From NCBI RefSeq assembly GCF_014529535.1, contig NW_023503493.1, forward strand, positions 21,856,001-21,920,000: a stretch of DNA of 64,000 nucleotides, in the 5' to 3' direction. Origin of the DNA: Bradysia coprophila (Eukaryota > Arthropoda > Insecta > Diptera > Sciaridae). Positions within the stretch are counted from its first letter, which is position 1. Every line of letters begins with the position of its first letter. Under the pieces are notes generated by a model. That model made no database searches. It worked only from the letters and a program-made list of their open reading frames with translations, and had not been told where the DNA came from. The position numbers and the translations under genes were made by a program. Of this stretch, positions 1 to 9,601 are shown in pieces.

Positions 1-980
1 TGGACCGTTTATGCATTGGCACCACATTGTCATCTTCATCGTAAAATCCGAAGTGGCTAAAAAATGGATTTTGATTTAACACTTTTATACAATCAGACAA
101 TGGTTTTGCAACTAACCTTGACTCCCATGGCGTTATAACACCATCGGATGGTCCACCAATGAAAACAGCTAAATTCAACTTAAGCATCCCGTCGCGGAAT
201 TTCGTTGAATTGACGGAGTTCAGTTCATTGTTAATGTATGGTAGAAAAGAACTGTACTGCAAGTACAGATCGTGCTGATGCGGATCGTTCCAATAATTAC
301 CAACTGATGTATGTTGACCAACGTAGCTGTAAAACAGTTGATAGGCTGTCTGAGCCACTAAGTTCGGGAATATCAGATGAAGGAAGGCCGCTAAAATTTA
401 ACAGAAATCTATAGAAATCGAAAAATGATTTGGTCGTATGTTTGAATTACTTCCGTACTGTCCTGCCTGCGGGGAACTCAATGAAATAAAATTCTTAACG
501 CAATGGTCTGGAAATGATTCTATGATAGCCCTTGAAAGAAGACCACCCTGCGAATAGCCTAATCAATTTGTTTACATATTTTAGCGGATGATACAACGGC
601 GATTTACTATTGAAAATTACCCAGTAAATGAATCCCATCCGGATGCACCTTACACAGGGACATTAACTCCGTTCCCAATTCGTCAACCTGATGCCATGCA
701 TTTTCCAAACTCGACCAACCCGCATACTGTCCAAAATTGTAGACAATCGTGTCAGGATGCATCTGATAAGATAAATGTGAAGTGTTAGCGTTCTGTTTTT
801 GCCACATATGAAGAAAATGAATCAGAATCTTTAAAATCGATCTTTCACCTTTTTCACTTCACCTTCAATTATTAGCATACTCGCTGGCCCCGTCAATATT
901 CCATGAATCAAAACCACTGGCTTGTAGGCCGAGCATATTTTTAAAAATACAACCAACAAAATGGGCCAATAACTAGACAT
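1..980 (-). CDS. Ppt2: Palmitoyl-protein thioesterase 2 (lysosomal thioesterase PPT2-like), 3' end outside the window
   Basis: Soluble lysosomal alpha/beta-hydrolase that removes long acyl chains from thioester substrates. Exons (minus strand): 849-980, 621-762, 451-558, 117-390, 1-56 (continues off the left edge); the four introns are 86, 62, 60 and 60 bases, all GT-AG, and codon phase is kept across each. The ATG at 978-980 opens a hydrophobic signal-like segment (about residues 5-18) followed by PVVLIHGILTGP. The nucleophile motif GYSQGG is restored across the 62-base intron, giving Ser at about residue 94. FISLSSPQAGQYG, YWNDPHQHDLYL and GGPSDGVITPWES, which carries the expected catalytic Asp, are PPT2 hallmarks and differ from PPT1. 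The catalytic His and the C-terminus lie outside the window. No disabling change is seen in the visible part. Identification is from family motifs; exon limits are inferred from splice sites plus reading frame. Confidence 0.93.
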
Positions 981-1711
981 TTTTCTCTTACAATTTAATT
1001 ATGCACTCCGTGACAAATGAGAGTGTCTTTTTTTCGCAGTACTGAAGGTTGTTTTTGTAATTTTTGTTGTCATAGGTATATTTTCCATCAAAACAAGATG
1101 AAGTTGCTCAATTCAGGACGCAAAGCAGTATGGGAGCCGGCTTAAATAAATTTGTGAGGCAACACATTTTTCGTAGTAAACTCAAATTACATTATACGAA
1201 ATGAAATAAAGTAGCTCCTTAGAATTTTATACATACTGGAGCTACGCAGATCATATGTTAAAGGTTTCTTTTTTTACGAAATGGGATTGTTTTCATTATC
1301 AGAATTATTCTGCGAATTACTGTGCATGGATTCATATGATTTTCAATACTACCTACTCTACTTACTGTCTAAACCAGGATGTAGTCTACTATTATCCCAT
1401 AGTTGTATCTTTAACTTTTCATGATAATAATTTTCCTGCTTTCTAAGAGGAAGTATCTAATATTGCCCATGACGCATTAAAAACAACCTACTTAACACAA
1501 CCCAAAAATAACAAATCCATTCGACTTCTGTTTCGACAAACTCCATATGAAAACCTACCGTTCCAACTATATTTGTCTCTAGCTAATTATAAACTTTCAT
1601 GAACGGCAATCATTCACATTACGATTAAATGGGTTACTTCTTTTGTTTGAAGTATCTCTTTTAGTGTCTGATGAAGCAATTATTTACATGCTTGCGGTTC
1701 GAAAATTGTTC
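981..1711. other. Intergenic stretch upstream of Ppt2
   Basis: AT-rich DNA that should hold the Ppt2 promoter and 5' untranslated region. No gene was found. Bases 1235-1252 (ACTGGAGCTACGCAGATC) recur exactly at 49334-49351, at the end of the LINE copy, so about 1141-1252 may be a short truncated relic of that LINE's 3' end. The sequence GTAGCTCC at 1211 pairs with GGAGCTAC at 1238, making a small hairpin. Confidence 0.4.
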
Positions 1712-2108
1712 TTTGTGCCACCGAGAATTGAAATACGACGGATTTCAATATCGATAACTAGATTGAAATGTCCAAAATTACAACACCCGTTTTCATGGCT
1801 TATTACAACACTCAAACCAGTGTTGAAATGAAATTCGTATGAGTTATTACAGCATTCGTTTTAAAAAAATGCAAAGCAACGTGATCGATCAAATTCGAAG
1901 AGTGATTGTTTACAATGAAAATTCTGAATTTTTGTACATTTGTCTATTTCAATTCTCGGTTGGCACAAAGCATGATGTGTTACACGTATTGTAATGAGAT
2001 TTTTTCAGCACACGACCCAATTTTCCTTACTCGCTCCGCTCGTAAGGAAAACTTGGGTCTAGTGCTGAAAAAATCAACATTACAATACTTGTAACACAAC
2101 ATACTATT

Positions 2109-2215
2109 TCCTAACTAGTGTTGAAATATCGCGGATTCGTCGCTTATTTCCCACGTCGTTTAGGAAAAACGTTGTTTCTAATTTATGCTGAAAGGCTTTT
2201 TTAGCGAATTCGATT
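2109..2215. repeat. Dispersed repeat, partner of 13271-13431
   Basis: The stretch with AATATCGCGGATTCGTCGCT, CCACGTCGTTTAGGAAAAAC and GGCTTTTTTAGCGAA recurs in reverse orientation at 13271-13431. There the copy is extended by a hairpin in which GCTTTTTTAGCGAAA faces TTTCGCTAAAAAAGC. Two copies in one window point to an unclassified short transposon family. Confidence 0.6.
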
Positions 2216-2353
2216 TCAGCACTCGCCTCCGGCTCGAGCTGGAAACCTCTCTATTTCACTAACAAAACATTCCAAACCTCGGATCAAGAAAACTCACTAC
2301 GAAACTCTACCTTTCAACTAATTATCCTTTTTCATGCAATAGTATATTACTTC

Positions 2354-2444
2354 CGAGGTTCCAAGTTGTGTATTTGATAAGTGGGGTGTGACCCGAAGGG
2401 GAGGGCTGTATTCCCCACTTGTCAAATAACAACTTGGAACCTCG
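2354..2444. repeat. Short hairpin element
   Basis: Arms at 2354-2386 and 2413-2444 start CGAGGTTCCAAGTTGT and end ACAACTTGGAACCTCG, with GATAAGTGGGG facing CCCCACTTGTC, around a 26-base GC-richer loop. It lies between copies 1 and 2 of the 258-bp element. A tiny fold-back insertion or a hairpin transcript source. Confidence 0.65.
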
Positions 2445-3777
2445 TAAGTACAATGACTATTACATGACGAGTGATAAAAAGTTGAAAAGTCTAGTAGTCT
2501 AGCTTTTGTATGAAGTTTATCCGAGTGACCATTCATTTCGTAACACGAGTATTGTAATGGATTTTGTGCCACCGAGAATTGAAATACGACTCTTTTCAGC
2601 ACTCATTTTAGTGTTGTAAAGTGACTTATTTCAGCACCCGTTTGATGGGATATTAAAACACTCAAAGCAGTGTTGAAATGGAATTTGTATGAGTTATTAC
2701 AGCATTCGTTTTAGAAAATGCAAAGCAATGTGATCGATCAAATTTGAAGAGTGATTGTTTGCCATGAAAATCAATGAAAGTAAATAGATCTACTTATCTA
2801 CTTTCATTGATGAAAATTATGATTTTTTGGGCATTTGTCTATTTCAATTCTCGGTTGGCACAAAGCATGATGTGGTACACGTATTGTAATGCGATTTTTT
2901 CAGCACACGACCCAATTTTGAAAAAAAATGCTGAAAAAATCAACATTATAATACTTGTAACACAACATACTATTACATGCTACATGCGTCGAAAACTTTT
3001 CATGTTTCAAGCACTTCTTTCGACGCTCTCAGCATATAATAGTATGTTGTGAAAATTGGGTCGTGTGCTGAAAATAGTATGTTGTGTTACAAGTATTGTA
3101 ATGTTGATTTTTTCAGCACTAGACCCAAGTTTTCCTTACGAGCGGAGCGAGTAAGGAAAATTGGGTCGTGTGCTGAAAAAATCTCATTACAATACGTGTA
3201 ACACATCATGCTTTGTGCCAACCGAGAATTGAAATAGACAAATGTACAAAAATTCAGAATTTTCATTGTAAACAATCACTCTTCGAATTTGATCGATCAC
3301 GTTGCTTTGCATTTTTTTAAAACGAATGCTGTAATAACTCATACGAATTTCATTTCAACACTGGTTTGAGTGTTGTAATAAGCCATGAAAACGGGTGTTG
3401 TAATTTTGGACATTTCAATCTAGTTATCGATATTGAAATCCGTCGTATTTCAATTCTCGGTGGCACAAAATCTCATTACAATACGTGTAACACATCATGC
3501 TTTGTGCCAACCGAGAATTGAAATAGACAAGAGCACAAAAAATCAAAATTTTCATTGTAAACAATCACTCTTCAAATTTGATCGATCACATTGCTTTGCA
3601 TTTTCTCAAAAGAATGCTGTAACAACTCATACAAATTCCATTTCAACACTGCTTTGAGTGTTTTAATATCACATCAAACGGGTGCTGAAATAAGTCACTT
3701 TACAACACTAAAATGAGTGCTGAAAAGAGTCGTATTTCAATTCTCGGTGGCACAAAATCCATTACGTAACTCGGTAT

Positions 3778-4483
3778 TAGGGAATGTAACCGGGAAATTA
3801 AAAACCGGGAAAAACCGGTTAACCGGTTTACCATTTCCCGGGAATTTTTTTTTTCATTTACCGGTTAACCGACCTTCAAAAATTGAATGATTTTTACATT
3901 TTTTTGTCGATCTGAGCAACGCAAAATGTGTCATTTGTACTTAGCCTTAAGTTTGCAACTCTGAAATTGATGTTCTTTAGAAAGTCTACAGAATTCGAAG
4001 TTTAGAAGATCGTGTTACTACATCTTTAAGAAACCAATTGAAGCAACGTCCGTCAAAAATTCATGAAAACAGTTCAATAAGGAGCTTACCTTTCATTTAT
4101 TTCCTTTCTCAGCATCTCGCTCAGCATAGTAAAAAATTCAATCTTTACACTGTCCAACAGAAATTTTGAAACTAGTTCACACGATCGATTTCCGATATTT
4201 CTGTTGAAATATGTAGAGTAGATATGAAATTCTTTATCATCCTGAAAAATGCAAATAAAGGAACGGTAAACTCATTTCTGAAGGGCTTCGCGAGCACAAT
4301 AAGCCACTTAGTAGGGGTAGGATAAAAGCATTTGTCATCGGTGCAAGTTACAAACTCCCAACTCATCCAAAAAAATGTCTAAACGAGTACAGAATGTACT
4401 ATTCATTTCCCGGGAAATTTTTTCTCATTTCCCGTTTTTCCCGTTTCCCGGTTTTTCAAAATCGACGGTAAATGCATTCCCTA
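3778..4483. mobile_element. Non-autonomous hAT-type element with 8-bp target site duplication
   Basis: A 706-bp element flanked by an exact 8-bp duplication, CTCGGTAT at 3770-3777 and 4484-4491. It begins TAGGGAATG and ends CATTCCCTA, a perfect 9-bp terminal inverted repeat. Both ends are packed with ACCGGGAAA / TTTCCCGGT motifs (3788-3880 and 4405-4460) that can pair with each other. An 8-bp duplication with a TAGGG-type end is the known signature of the hAT superfamily. The 64-codon open stretch inside (4172-4366, minus) shows no recognisable transposase motif, so the copy must have depended on enzyme supplied from elsewhere. Confidence 0.85.
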
Positions 4484-4505
4484 CTCGGTATAAAAACAAA
4501 AAATT

Positions 4506-4790
4506 CTCGTTTTCGTGTGTTTATTGACCTCGGCTTCGCCTCTGATCAACAAAATTCACACGAAAACTCTACTTTTCATCTTTTTATCCCTAGTTATGTG
4601 ATATATATTACACACTTGTCACGAAGAAGTCGAGGCTTGCCGAGACTGATAGTGACAAGTGTGTAATATATATTATCACATAAGCGAAAACGAGACAACA
4701 ACATAGATCTGAAGTGGAATGTTTGAATAAAACTTCTAGTGAAGTAATTTTGACATCCGAACACCGCGCATATGTGATAAAATACTATTA
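4506..4790. repeat. Dispersed hairpin repeat, intact copy of the family split at 39487-41655
   Basis: CTCGTTTTCGTGTG at 4506 faces GCGAAAACGAG at about 4685. An inner hairpin 4594-4683 has arms TTATGTGATATATATTACAC and its complement around CGAGGCTTGCCGAGACTG. The same order of blocks (GAGGCTTGCCGAGACTGATA, CACATAAGCGAAAACGAGAC, GTAATTTTGACA, CATATGTGATAAA) recurs at 39487-41655, where about 2 kb of other DNA interrupts it. Confidence 0.7.
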
Positions 4791-4796
4791 AATGCT

Positions 4797-4854
4797 GTGA
4801 GCTGCTCAATGACATAACATACCCTATTATTACTTTATTATGTCATTGGAGCTC
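4797..4854. repeat. Short inverted repeat upstream of Pus10
   Basis: GAGCTGCTCAATGACATAA faces TTATGTCATTGGAGCTC with a loop of about 22 bases. It lies roughly 340 bases before the Pus10 start. It may be a tiny transposon relic; a regulatory role is not supported. Confidence 0.45.
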
Positions 4855-5024
4855 CTAAACCAATTCTTGTTTTTCTTAGTGATGTAATAGGCCGATTTCG
4901 ACATCAGGGAACGCAAAAGCATGAAAAATGTATTAATGATGAGCTCCATTGTAAGTTTTAATTCTCAGTGCAATTAAATATTTAGCTTTACTTTGAATTT
5001 ATACTAAACGACAACATGCCGGAT

Positions 5025-5075
5025 CCCTGCTCTCTCTCTCACTCTTTCTTTCTATCTCCATCTCTGTTCATGAAT
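5025..5075. repeat. CT-rich tract upstream of Pus10
   Basis: A pyrimidine-rich run (CTCTCTCTCTCACTC followed by TTTCTTTCTATCTCC) lies about 120-160 bases before the Pus10 ATG. Its complement offers GAGAG motifs, the kind bound by GAGA factors at fly promoters. A promoter role is inference only. Confidence 0.3.
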
Positions 5076-5188
5076 CTGTCAATCCTTGCGGTGTCGTGTC
5101 TGTCGTATGTTTGTGGTCTTCTACCTAACCTCAAATAATTATACTGCAGCAATTTGTACATAAGTTGTACAACTATTTACACTGCACC

Positions 5189-7430
5189 ATGTCTAAAATA
5201 GACGTATTCGATTATTTGAATGAAATCGGATGCTGCAACACTTGCAATTTGAGATATGTAAATGGGCGATTCAGTAATTATTTAAACATTGAGAAATCGC
5301 TTCTTATGGTAAGTGGACCACGATCAAAACATAATGTTCCTGTTCTAAGGTCTACGTTTTCTTCCAAGTAGCATGGAATCGACATCTCAAAAAAGCTCAG
5401 TCAAAGTGAAAGTGGGGAACCCGATCCGAAACGCTTCAAAGAAAATGAAGATGGATGCGTAGCATGTCTGGGATTGTTCAGTACGAGTAATTTGGATGCA
5501 GTTTTGGAGCAGATACTTCAATGTCCAGACCTTCTGCCGTATCAATGTGATACGATTCTAACATCAATATCGCTGCCGATAATGCTCAGCTTGAGGCGAC
5601 TATCGATTTGGCTGGCATTGATCGAAAAATTTCCGAAACATTTCAGCTTAAGTATTACATTCGGTTCGATTGTGTGGATGTAAAATGTAACGATAGTTTA
5701 TGGTATTTACAGCGGAACCACCGGATACGTCTATAAAAGATGTCATTAAATTGATTGTAAATCCTAAGATTTGCGATAAGCTAAACAAAACTTTAGAAAT
5801 CAACCAGAGCGGAATCATGGTCAATGTTTTTTTCGAACATGTGGATGAGGCTGACGAACTAAAACCACTGTGGGATGTTAAGCCCGAAGTTGTAGGTACA
5901 AATTTGTCTTTCTCCTCATTTCGTTACTAATTGAATTTCTCACTAACAAGTTTAATGAGCGCTATGCCACACCAAGGTGAGTGACTATAACCCCGCTAAT
6001 CCGACGAGTAATTTGAAGACAAAATCTATTTTTTATAGGAAATTCAACAGAGAATTTATGACACGCAATGCTTTCGAGAAACATTTCAATCCGAGTAAAG
6101 TAGATGCTGACATTTACAAAAAGCACGTACCAGTGCCGCCAAATCTTCCAAAAAATGTATTAAAATTGGATAAGATAACCGTCAATGGTCCAACGATTTT
6201 CGTAGCCGGACGGTACAGAAAGTTAACACGATCCTTAAGTCAAACGCCGTGGATTCTACATGGAAAGCGAATGATGGAAGAAAGTGTGTCGGAAATTATT
6301 GTCGAACATTTTGCTGAATTCTTTGGTATTCCTGTCGATAAAGTGATCTTTTCGTCTAGTGGCAGAGAAGATGTTGACGTGAGTTGTTTGTCAGATGAGT
6401 AATTTCTTGCAATCATTCTCCGATCATTCGCTTCGATTAGGTGAGATGTTTGGGGAAAGGCAGACCATTCGTTTTGGAAATACCAGATTCGCACAAGACG
6501 ACATTACCAAAGAGCATTGCCGGAAATATCGAAAAATTGGTGGAAAAATCGCAGAAAGTGTCGATTCGGGACATTCAACTTGTAAAGAGGTAAGACCTAA
6601 CTGGCAGAGCTACATTGTAGTCGCGACAGTTTGACTAAAAATTTTCAAAATCAACTTTCCTGTTACCAGGGAAGAGCTGATACACATCAAACAGGGCGAA
6701 GAAAATAAGAAAAAAATGTACCGAGCTCTATGCGTAACAAATGAGCCTGTGACTGTGGATTTGCTCAGAAAGCTGAACATTAGCGACGAATTTAACATTG
6801 AACAAATGACACCGATCAGAGTTCTTCATCGGAGACCGTGGCGCAACCGACAGCGGACAGTTTATGAAGTCAAAGCATCGATAAATAAAGGTAAGAATTT
6901 CTAGTACAAACGGTATACGAACGCATAACGGGAACAATGATCATGTCGGAACCATTGGAGTCTACCTCATCCGAACTAAACTTTGTAGTAAATCGCTCTG
7001 AAAAGCTTCGTCGATTTAGTCAGCGATATCTTGTTCACTTTATCGGCTGGGCTTTCTTCGCAATTACTCACTTATTTCTTGCTTTTATTATATTACTTCT
7101 CGTAGTGCCCGCCCATGCACTGTACTATTCTTTAATATAAAATTTCAATCTCTCTTAATGATAAAGACGATCCGAGGATTATTATATTAGATGTGACAAC
7201 ACAGGCCGGAACCTACATAAAAGAGTTGGTACATGGTGAGTATGCACCGTAGTCAGTCAGTATAGTCGTAATGGGCAAATAAAAAAAATAATCTTTCGTT
7301 TGAAGGCGAGTTCGGCCGAACTAACCCGTCAATTCGTTCAATAATTAACCAATGGATAGACATTGTGGCCTTAGACGTTATGCGGATCGATCTTGACTGG
7401 CCGCCCGAAGTGGATAACATAACTTCGTAG
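5189..7430 (+). CDS. Pus10: tRNA pseudouridine synthase Pus10
   Basis: Isomerises uridine to pseudouridine at U54 and U55 of the tRNA T-loop; the animal enzyme also assists microRNA processing. Exons: 5189-5308, 5372-5651, 5713-5891, 5951-5976, 6039-6378, 6441-6589, 6670-6890, 7167-7235, 7306-7430. They total 1,509 bases, encoding 502 residues (human is 529). All joints are GT-AG and in phase. N-terminal zinc site: C16-x2-C19 (CNTC) and C69-x2-C72 (CVAC). Catalytic segment: FVAGRYRKLTRSLSQTPWI, then SSSGREDVDVR, with the catalytic Asp of GRED at about residue 313. C-terminal core: TPIRVLHRRP, TQAGTYIKELVHG, FGRTNPSIRS, DLDWPP. The start is the ATG at 5189, in frame with the zinc site; an in-frame TTG 24 bases earlier is not needed. 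Exon 4 has only 26 bases. Possible poly(A) signals ATTAAA lie near 7457 and 7463. Tail to tail with ND-15. Confidence 0.95.
6937..7140 (+). CDS. Small open frame nested in Pus10 intron 7, one predicted membrane span
   Basis: 67 codons from ATG to TAA inside the only long Pus10 intron (6891-7166, 276 bases; the others are 59-80). The product would have a polar N-terminus (residues 1-32, rich in Ser, Glu, Arg) and a strongly hydrophobic segment at about residues 34-58 (HFIGWAFFAITHLFLAFIIL and onward). The frame is not continuous with Pus10: exon 7 reads into a stop just past its donor. No family is recognised. It may be a chance frame in an intron, a nested microprotein gene or an insertion. 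Low certainty. Confidence 0.25.
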   Translation: MIMSEPLESTSSELNFVVNRSEKLRRFSQRYLVHFIGWAFFAITHLFLAFIILLLVVPAHALYYSLI

Positions 7431-7502
7431 TTTCGCTGGGTGATTTATTTACGACGATTAAAATTAAATGACACCAACAGACGTACCTTGGTTTCTATGT
7501 TC

Positions 7503-7508
7503 TTTATT
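7503..7508 (-). terminator. Likely poly(A) signal of ND-15
   Basis: AATAAA on the minus strand, 63 bases past the ND-15 stop codon. It lies beyond the Pus10 stop, so the two convergent transcripts probably overlap or nearly touch at their 3' ends. Confidence 0.6.
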
Positions 7509-7570
7509 TTTGCTTTCACTTATTTGACTGAGACATGCTCTGATTCAACTGACTACTCATGAGTGCAGAA

Positions 7571-7925
7571 TTAGTAAGCATCTTCTTTCGGACCAGGGGC
7601 GTAATGTTCCTTTCTGTCCCCGAAATAGTATTGCCTGTGTCTCTCATTTCGCATTGCCTAGAAAATCCGATTAATTGATTCGATGCTATCGTGTTGTCAC
7701 AATTCGACCTACCTCAACACGTTTCAGTTGTTTCTGTTGGCCAGAGCATTCCTGGAAATCTTCAATCAAATCCTTGCACTTTTTCGAACCCATATGCATG
7801 CCATAGGCTTCGAGGCAGTCGATCATATTCATTTCGATTGGGCCACATTTCTTATGGCCTTGGAAATTGTGCAGACAACCGGTTAAATCCGTCAGCGGGG
7901 TACGAAACGCCGGTGATAAAGCCAT
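7571..7925 (-). CDS. ND-15: NADH dehydrogenase [ubiquinone] iron-sulfur protein 5 (complex I 15 kDa subunit)
   Basis: Accessory subunit of mitochondrial complex I that sits on the intermembrane-space face and is imported by the Mia40 disulfide relay. Coding exons 7713-7925 and 7571-7657 (minus) with a 55-base GT-AG intron; 99 residues, the usual length for the family. Twin CX9C motif is complete: CGPIEMNMIDC and CKDLIEDFQEC, followed by SGQQKQLKR. The N-terminal PLTDLTG block and the C-terminal tail ending KEDAY are also typical. TGTAG directly before the ATG at 7923-7925 looks like a splice acceptor, so the 5' untranslated region probably lies on another exon upstream (near 8125-8260). AATAAA on the minus strand at 7503-7508 is a likely poly(A) signal. 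The gene converges on Pus10 with 140 bases between stop codons. Confidence 0.93.
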
Positions 7926-8124
7926 CTACAAATGTTGAGAAGAAAACGATTTAACAAATTGTCATTAGATCCATGAGATTGTAAATATTGGAGATGGAGG
8001 TGACGTAACATAGTTTTGGTTTATTGTTTTCATCATGTAAACGGTAAATTAGCGCGCAAATGAGATTGTATTTACTTCAATAATGGATAGTTACAGATTG
8101 TTGTCTAATTAAAAACAGAATTAC

Positions 8125-8260
8125 CTTAAAGTTTCGCCGAGAAAGTTAGTTTTTTGAGTAACCTCGCAGTCGGAGCAGAGCGAAAATACTTATTATGAAA
8201 AACAACTGTCAAGTGACACAACCCGAACAACGCAATGTCGACGATGTCGACCAAAATGGA
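8125..8260 (-). promoter_or_regulatory. Probable 5' untranslated exon and promoter zone of ND-15
   Basis: On the minus strand the sequence ends AACTTTAAG followed by GTAATT, a fair splice donor, about 200 bases upstream of the acceptor touching the ND-15 ATG. The segment is richer in G and C than its surroundings. The 5' end is not determinable from sequence; this is inference. Confidence 0.35.
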
Positions 8261-8467
8261 ATAGAATTTTATCCGAATATTAAATTTAGCGCCAATTTTG
8301 AAACGTCCGTTTATACAACACAACTTTCAAACAACAGTGGGTAAATTTCACCAGGTGCGTTATTGCAAATTGCAACTGGTGATCATGTTGTTGTTTATAT
8401 TAGCCGATTTTTTCATCCCACCATACACACACAAATACACATTGATATGAACAGCAGTATTATATAA

Positions 8468-9593
8468 TAGGGGTGTGCGATGATTCGGGGATCGGGATGG
8501 AAGGGGTCCACAAAAAATTTTTACCATCCCTAGATGTCAAAAAGTGATTTTAATTTTTTTTAAATCATTAACAACTGGCGCAAATTCATTGAAGCTAAAT
8601 TTGCGCGTACTTGTAGATTCTCATATTTCGACCTCTACCACAAACAGCCTGCGAGATATTTTTCGTCCTAATTGGTGTTTTTCTACTAATTAGAGTCCAA
8701 TTAAACAGAAAAGGTTCAAATAGGAAAATCTTTGCCGATACATTATGTTTGGTGTGTCGTCAAAGTTCGACTATGAGAAATTGAGTAAATTTTAAACTTA
8801 AAAATTCTATAATCGACGTGGAAAATTATTCGATTATTGCTCAAATGGGCTTAAATTCTTGGGAATGTTGTAGGTTATCCAAAAAAGAAAAATTTGTGAA
8901 AATCGTCTGTGAAATGAGTGTGGTATGTCTGTGTGTTTGGCCCAATATTGAGGCAAAATTCCTCAGCAGAGAAAATCGATTTTTTTTGAAAACGTGTAAA
9001 AAACATTGTTTTTGGCTCAAATAATTTAATTTAAAGTTTGTGGTCACTTTACGTTCGAAAAATTTAAAATCCGTGATTTTTTACACGTTTTCAAAAAAAT
9101 CGATTTTCTCTGTTGATGAATTTTGCCTCAATATTGGGCCAAACAAACAGTCACACCCCACGCCCACACATTTCACAGACGATTTTCAAAAACTTTTCTT
9201 TTTTGGATAACCTACAACATTCCCAAGAATTTAAGCCCATTTGAGCAATAATCGAATAATTTTCCATGTCGATTATAGAATTTTCAAGTTTAAAATTTAC
9301 TCAATTTCTCATAGTCGGCGAACTTTGACGACACACCAAACACGATACATTAATCGGCAAAAATTTTCCAATTTGAACCTTTTCTGTTTAATTTGGACTC
9401 TAATTAGTAGAAAAACACTAATTTGGATAAAAACTATATTGCAGTCAATTTGTGGTAGAGGTCGAAATATGAGAATTTACAAGTTGTTAATGATTTAAAA
9501 AAAAAAATTAAAATCACTTTTTGACATCTAGGGATGGTAAGAATTTTTTGTGGACCCCTTCCAACCCGATCCCCGAACCATCGCACACCCCTA
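8468..9593. mobile_element. Fold-back hAT-like element with 8-bp target duplication
   Basis: A 1,126-bp element almost wholly made of two inverted arms of about 550 bp (roughly 8468-9020 and 9040-9593) meeting near 9030. It starts TAGGGGTGTGCGATGATTCG and ends with the near complement (CGCACACCCCTA). It is flanked on both sides by TTATATAA (8460-8467 and 9594-9601). The 8-bp duplication and TAGGGG end fit hAT. The arms match almost base for base with a few differences and one internal gap, so the copy is fairly recent. No transposase coding. Open stretches within it are mirror images of one another and not genes. Confidence 0.85.
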
Positions 9594-9601
9594 TTATATA
9601 A

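Larger units (their letters stand above)
1712..3756. mobile_element. Four copies of a 258-bp inverted-repeat element arranged as a mirror-image block
   Basis: Copies lie at 1712-1969 (+), 2563-2864 (+), 3212-3469 (-) and 3501-3756 (-). Each is bounded by terminal inverted repeats beginning TTTGTGCCACCGAGAATTGA, one end having an extra A (CCAACC). Copy 2 is 302 bp only because a 44-bp hairpin (2769-2812) sits inside it; without it the length is again 258. The outermost mirror pair is longer than the element: 1712-2108 and 3073-3469 are 397-bp inverted copies that look identical, including a shared internal hairpin (2006-2079, mirrored at 3102-3175) with AATTTTCCTTAC arms. No transposase coding was found. 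These look like MITEs multiplied by local inverted duplication or nested insertion; the superfamily is not identified. Confidence 0.8.

Noticed and set aside
1906..3275. Two identical 62-codon frames on opposite strands
   Set aside because: They lie in the two arms of the 397-bp inverted duplication and are repeat DNA, not paralogous genes.
5165..5188. Upstream extension of Pus10
   Set aside because: Begins with TTG; the ATG at 5189 fits the conserved start of the zinc site and eukaryotic initiation.
8818..9047. 68-codon frames on both strands
   Set aside because: They sit at the centre of the fold-back element and mirror each other.
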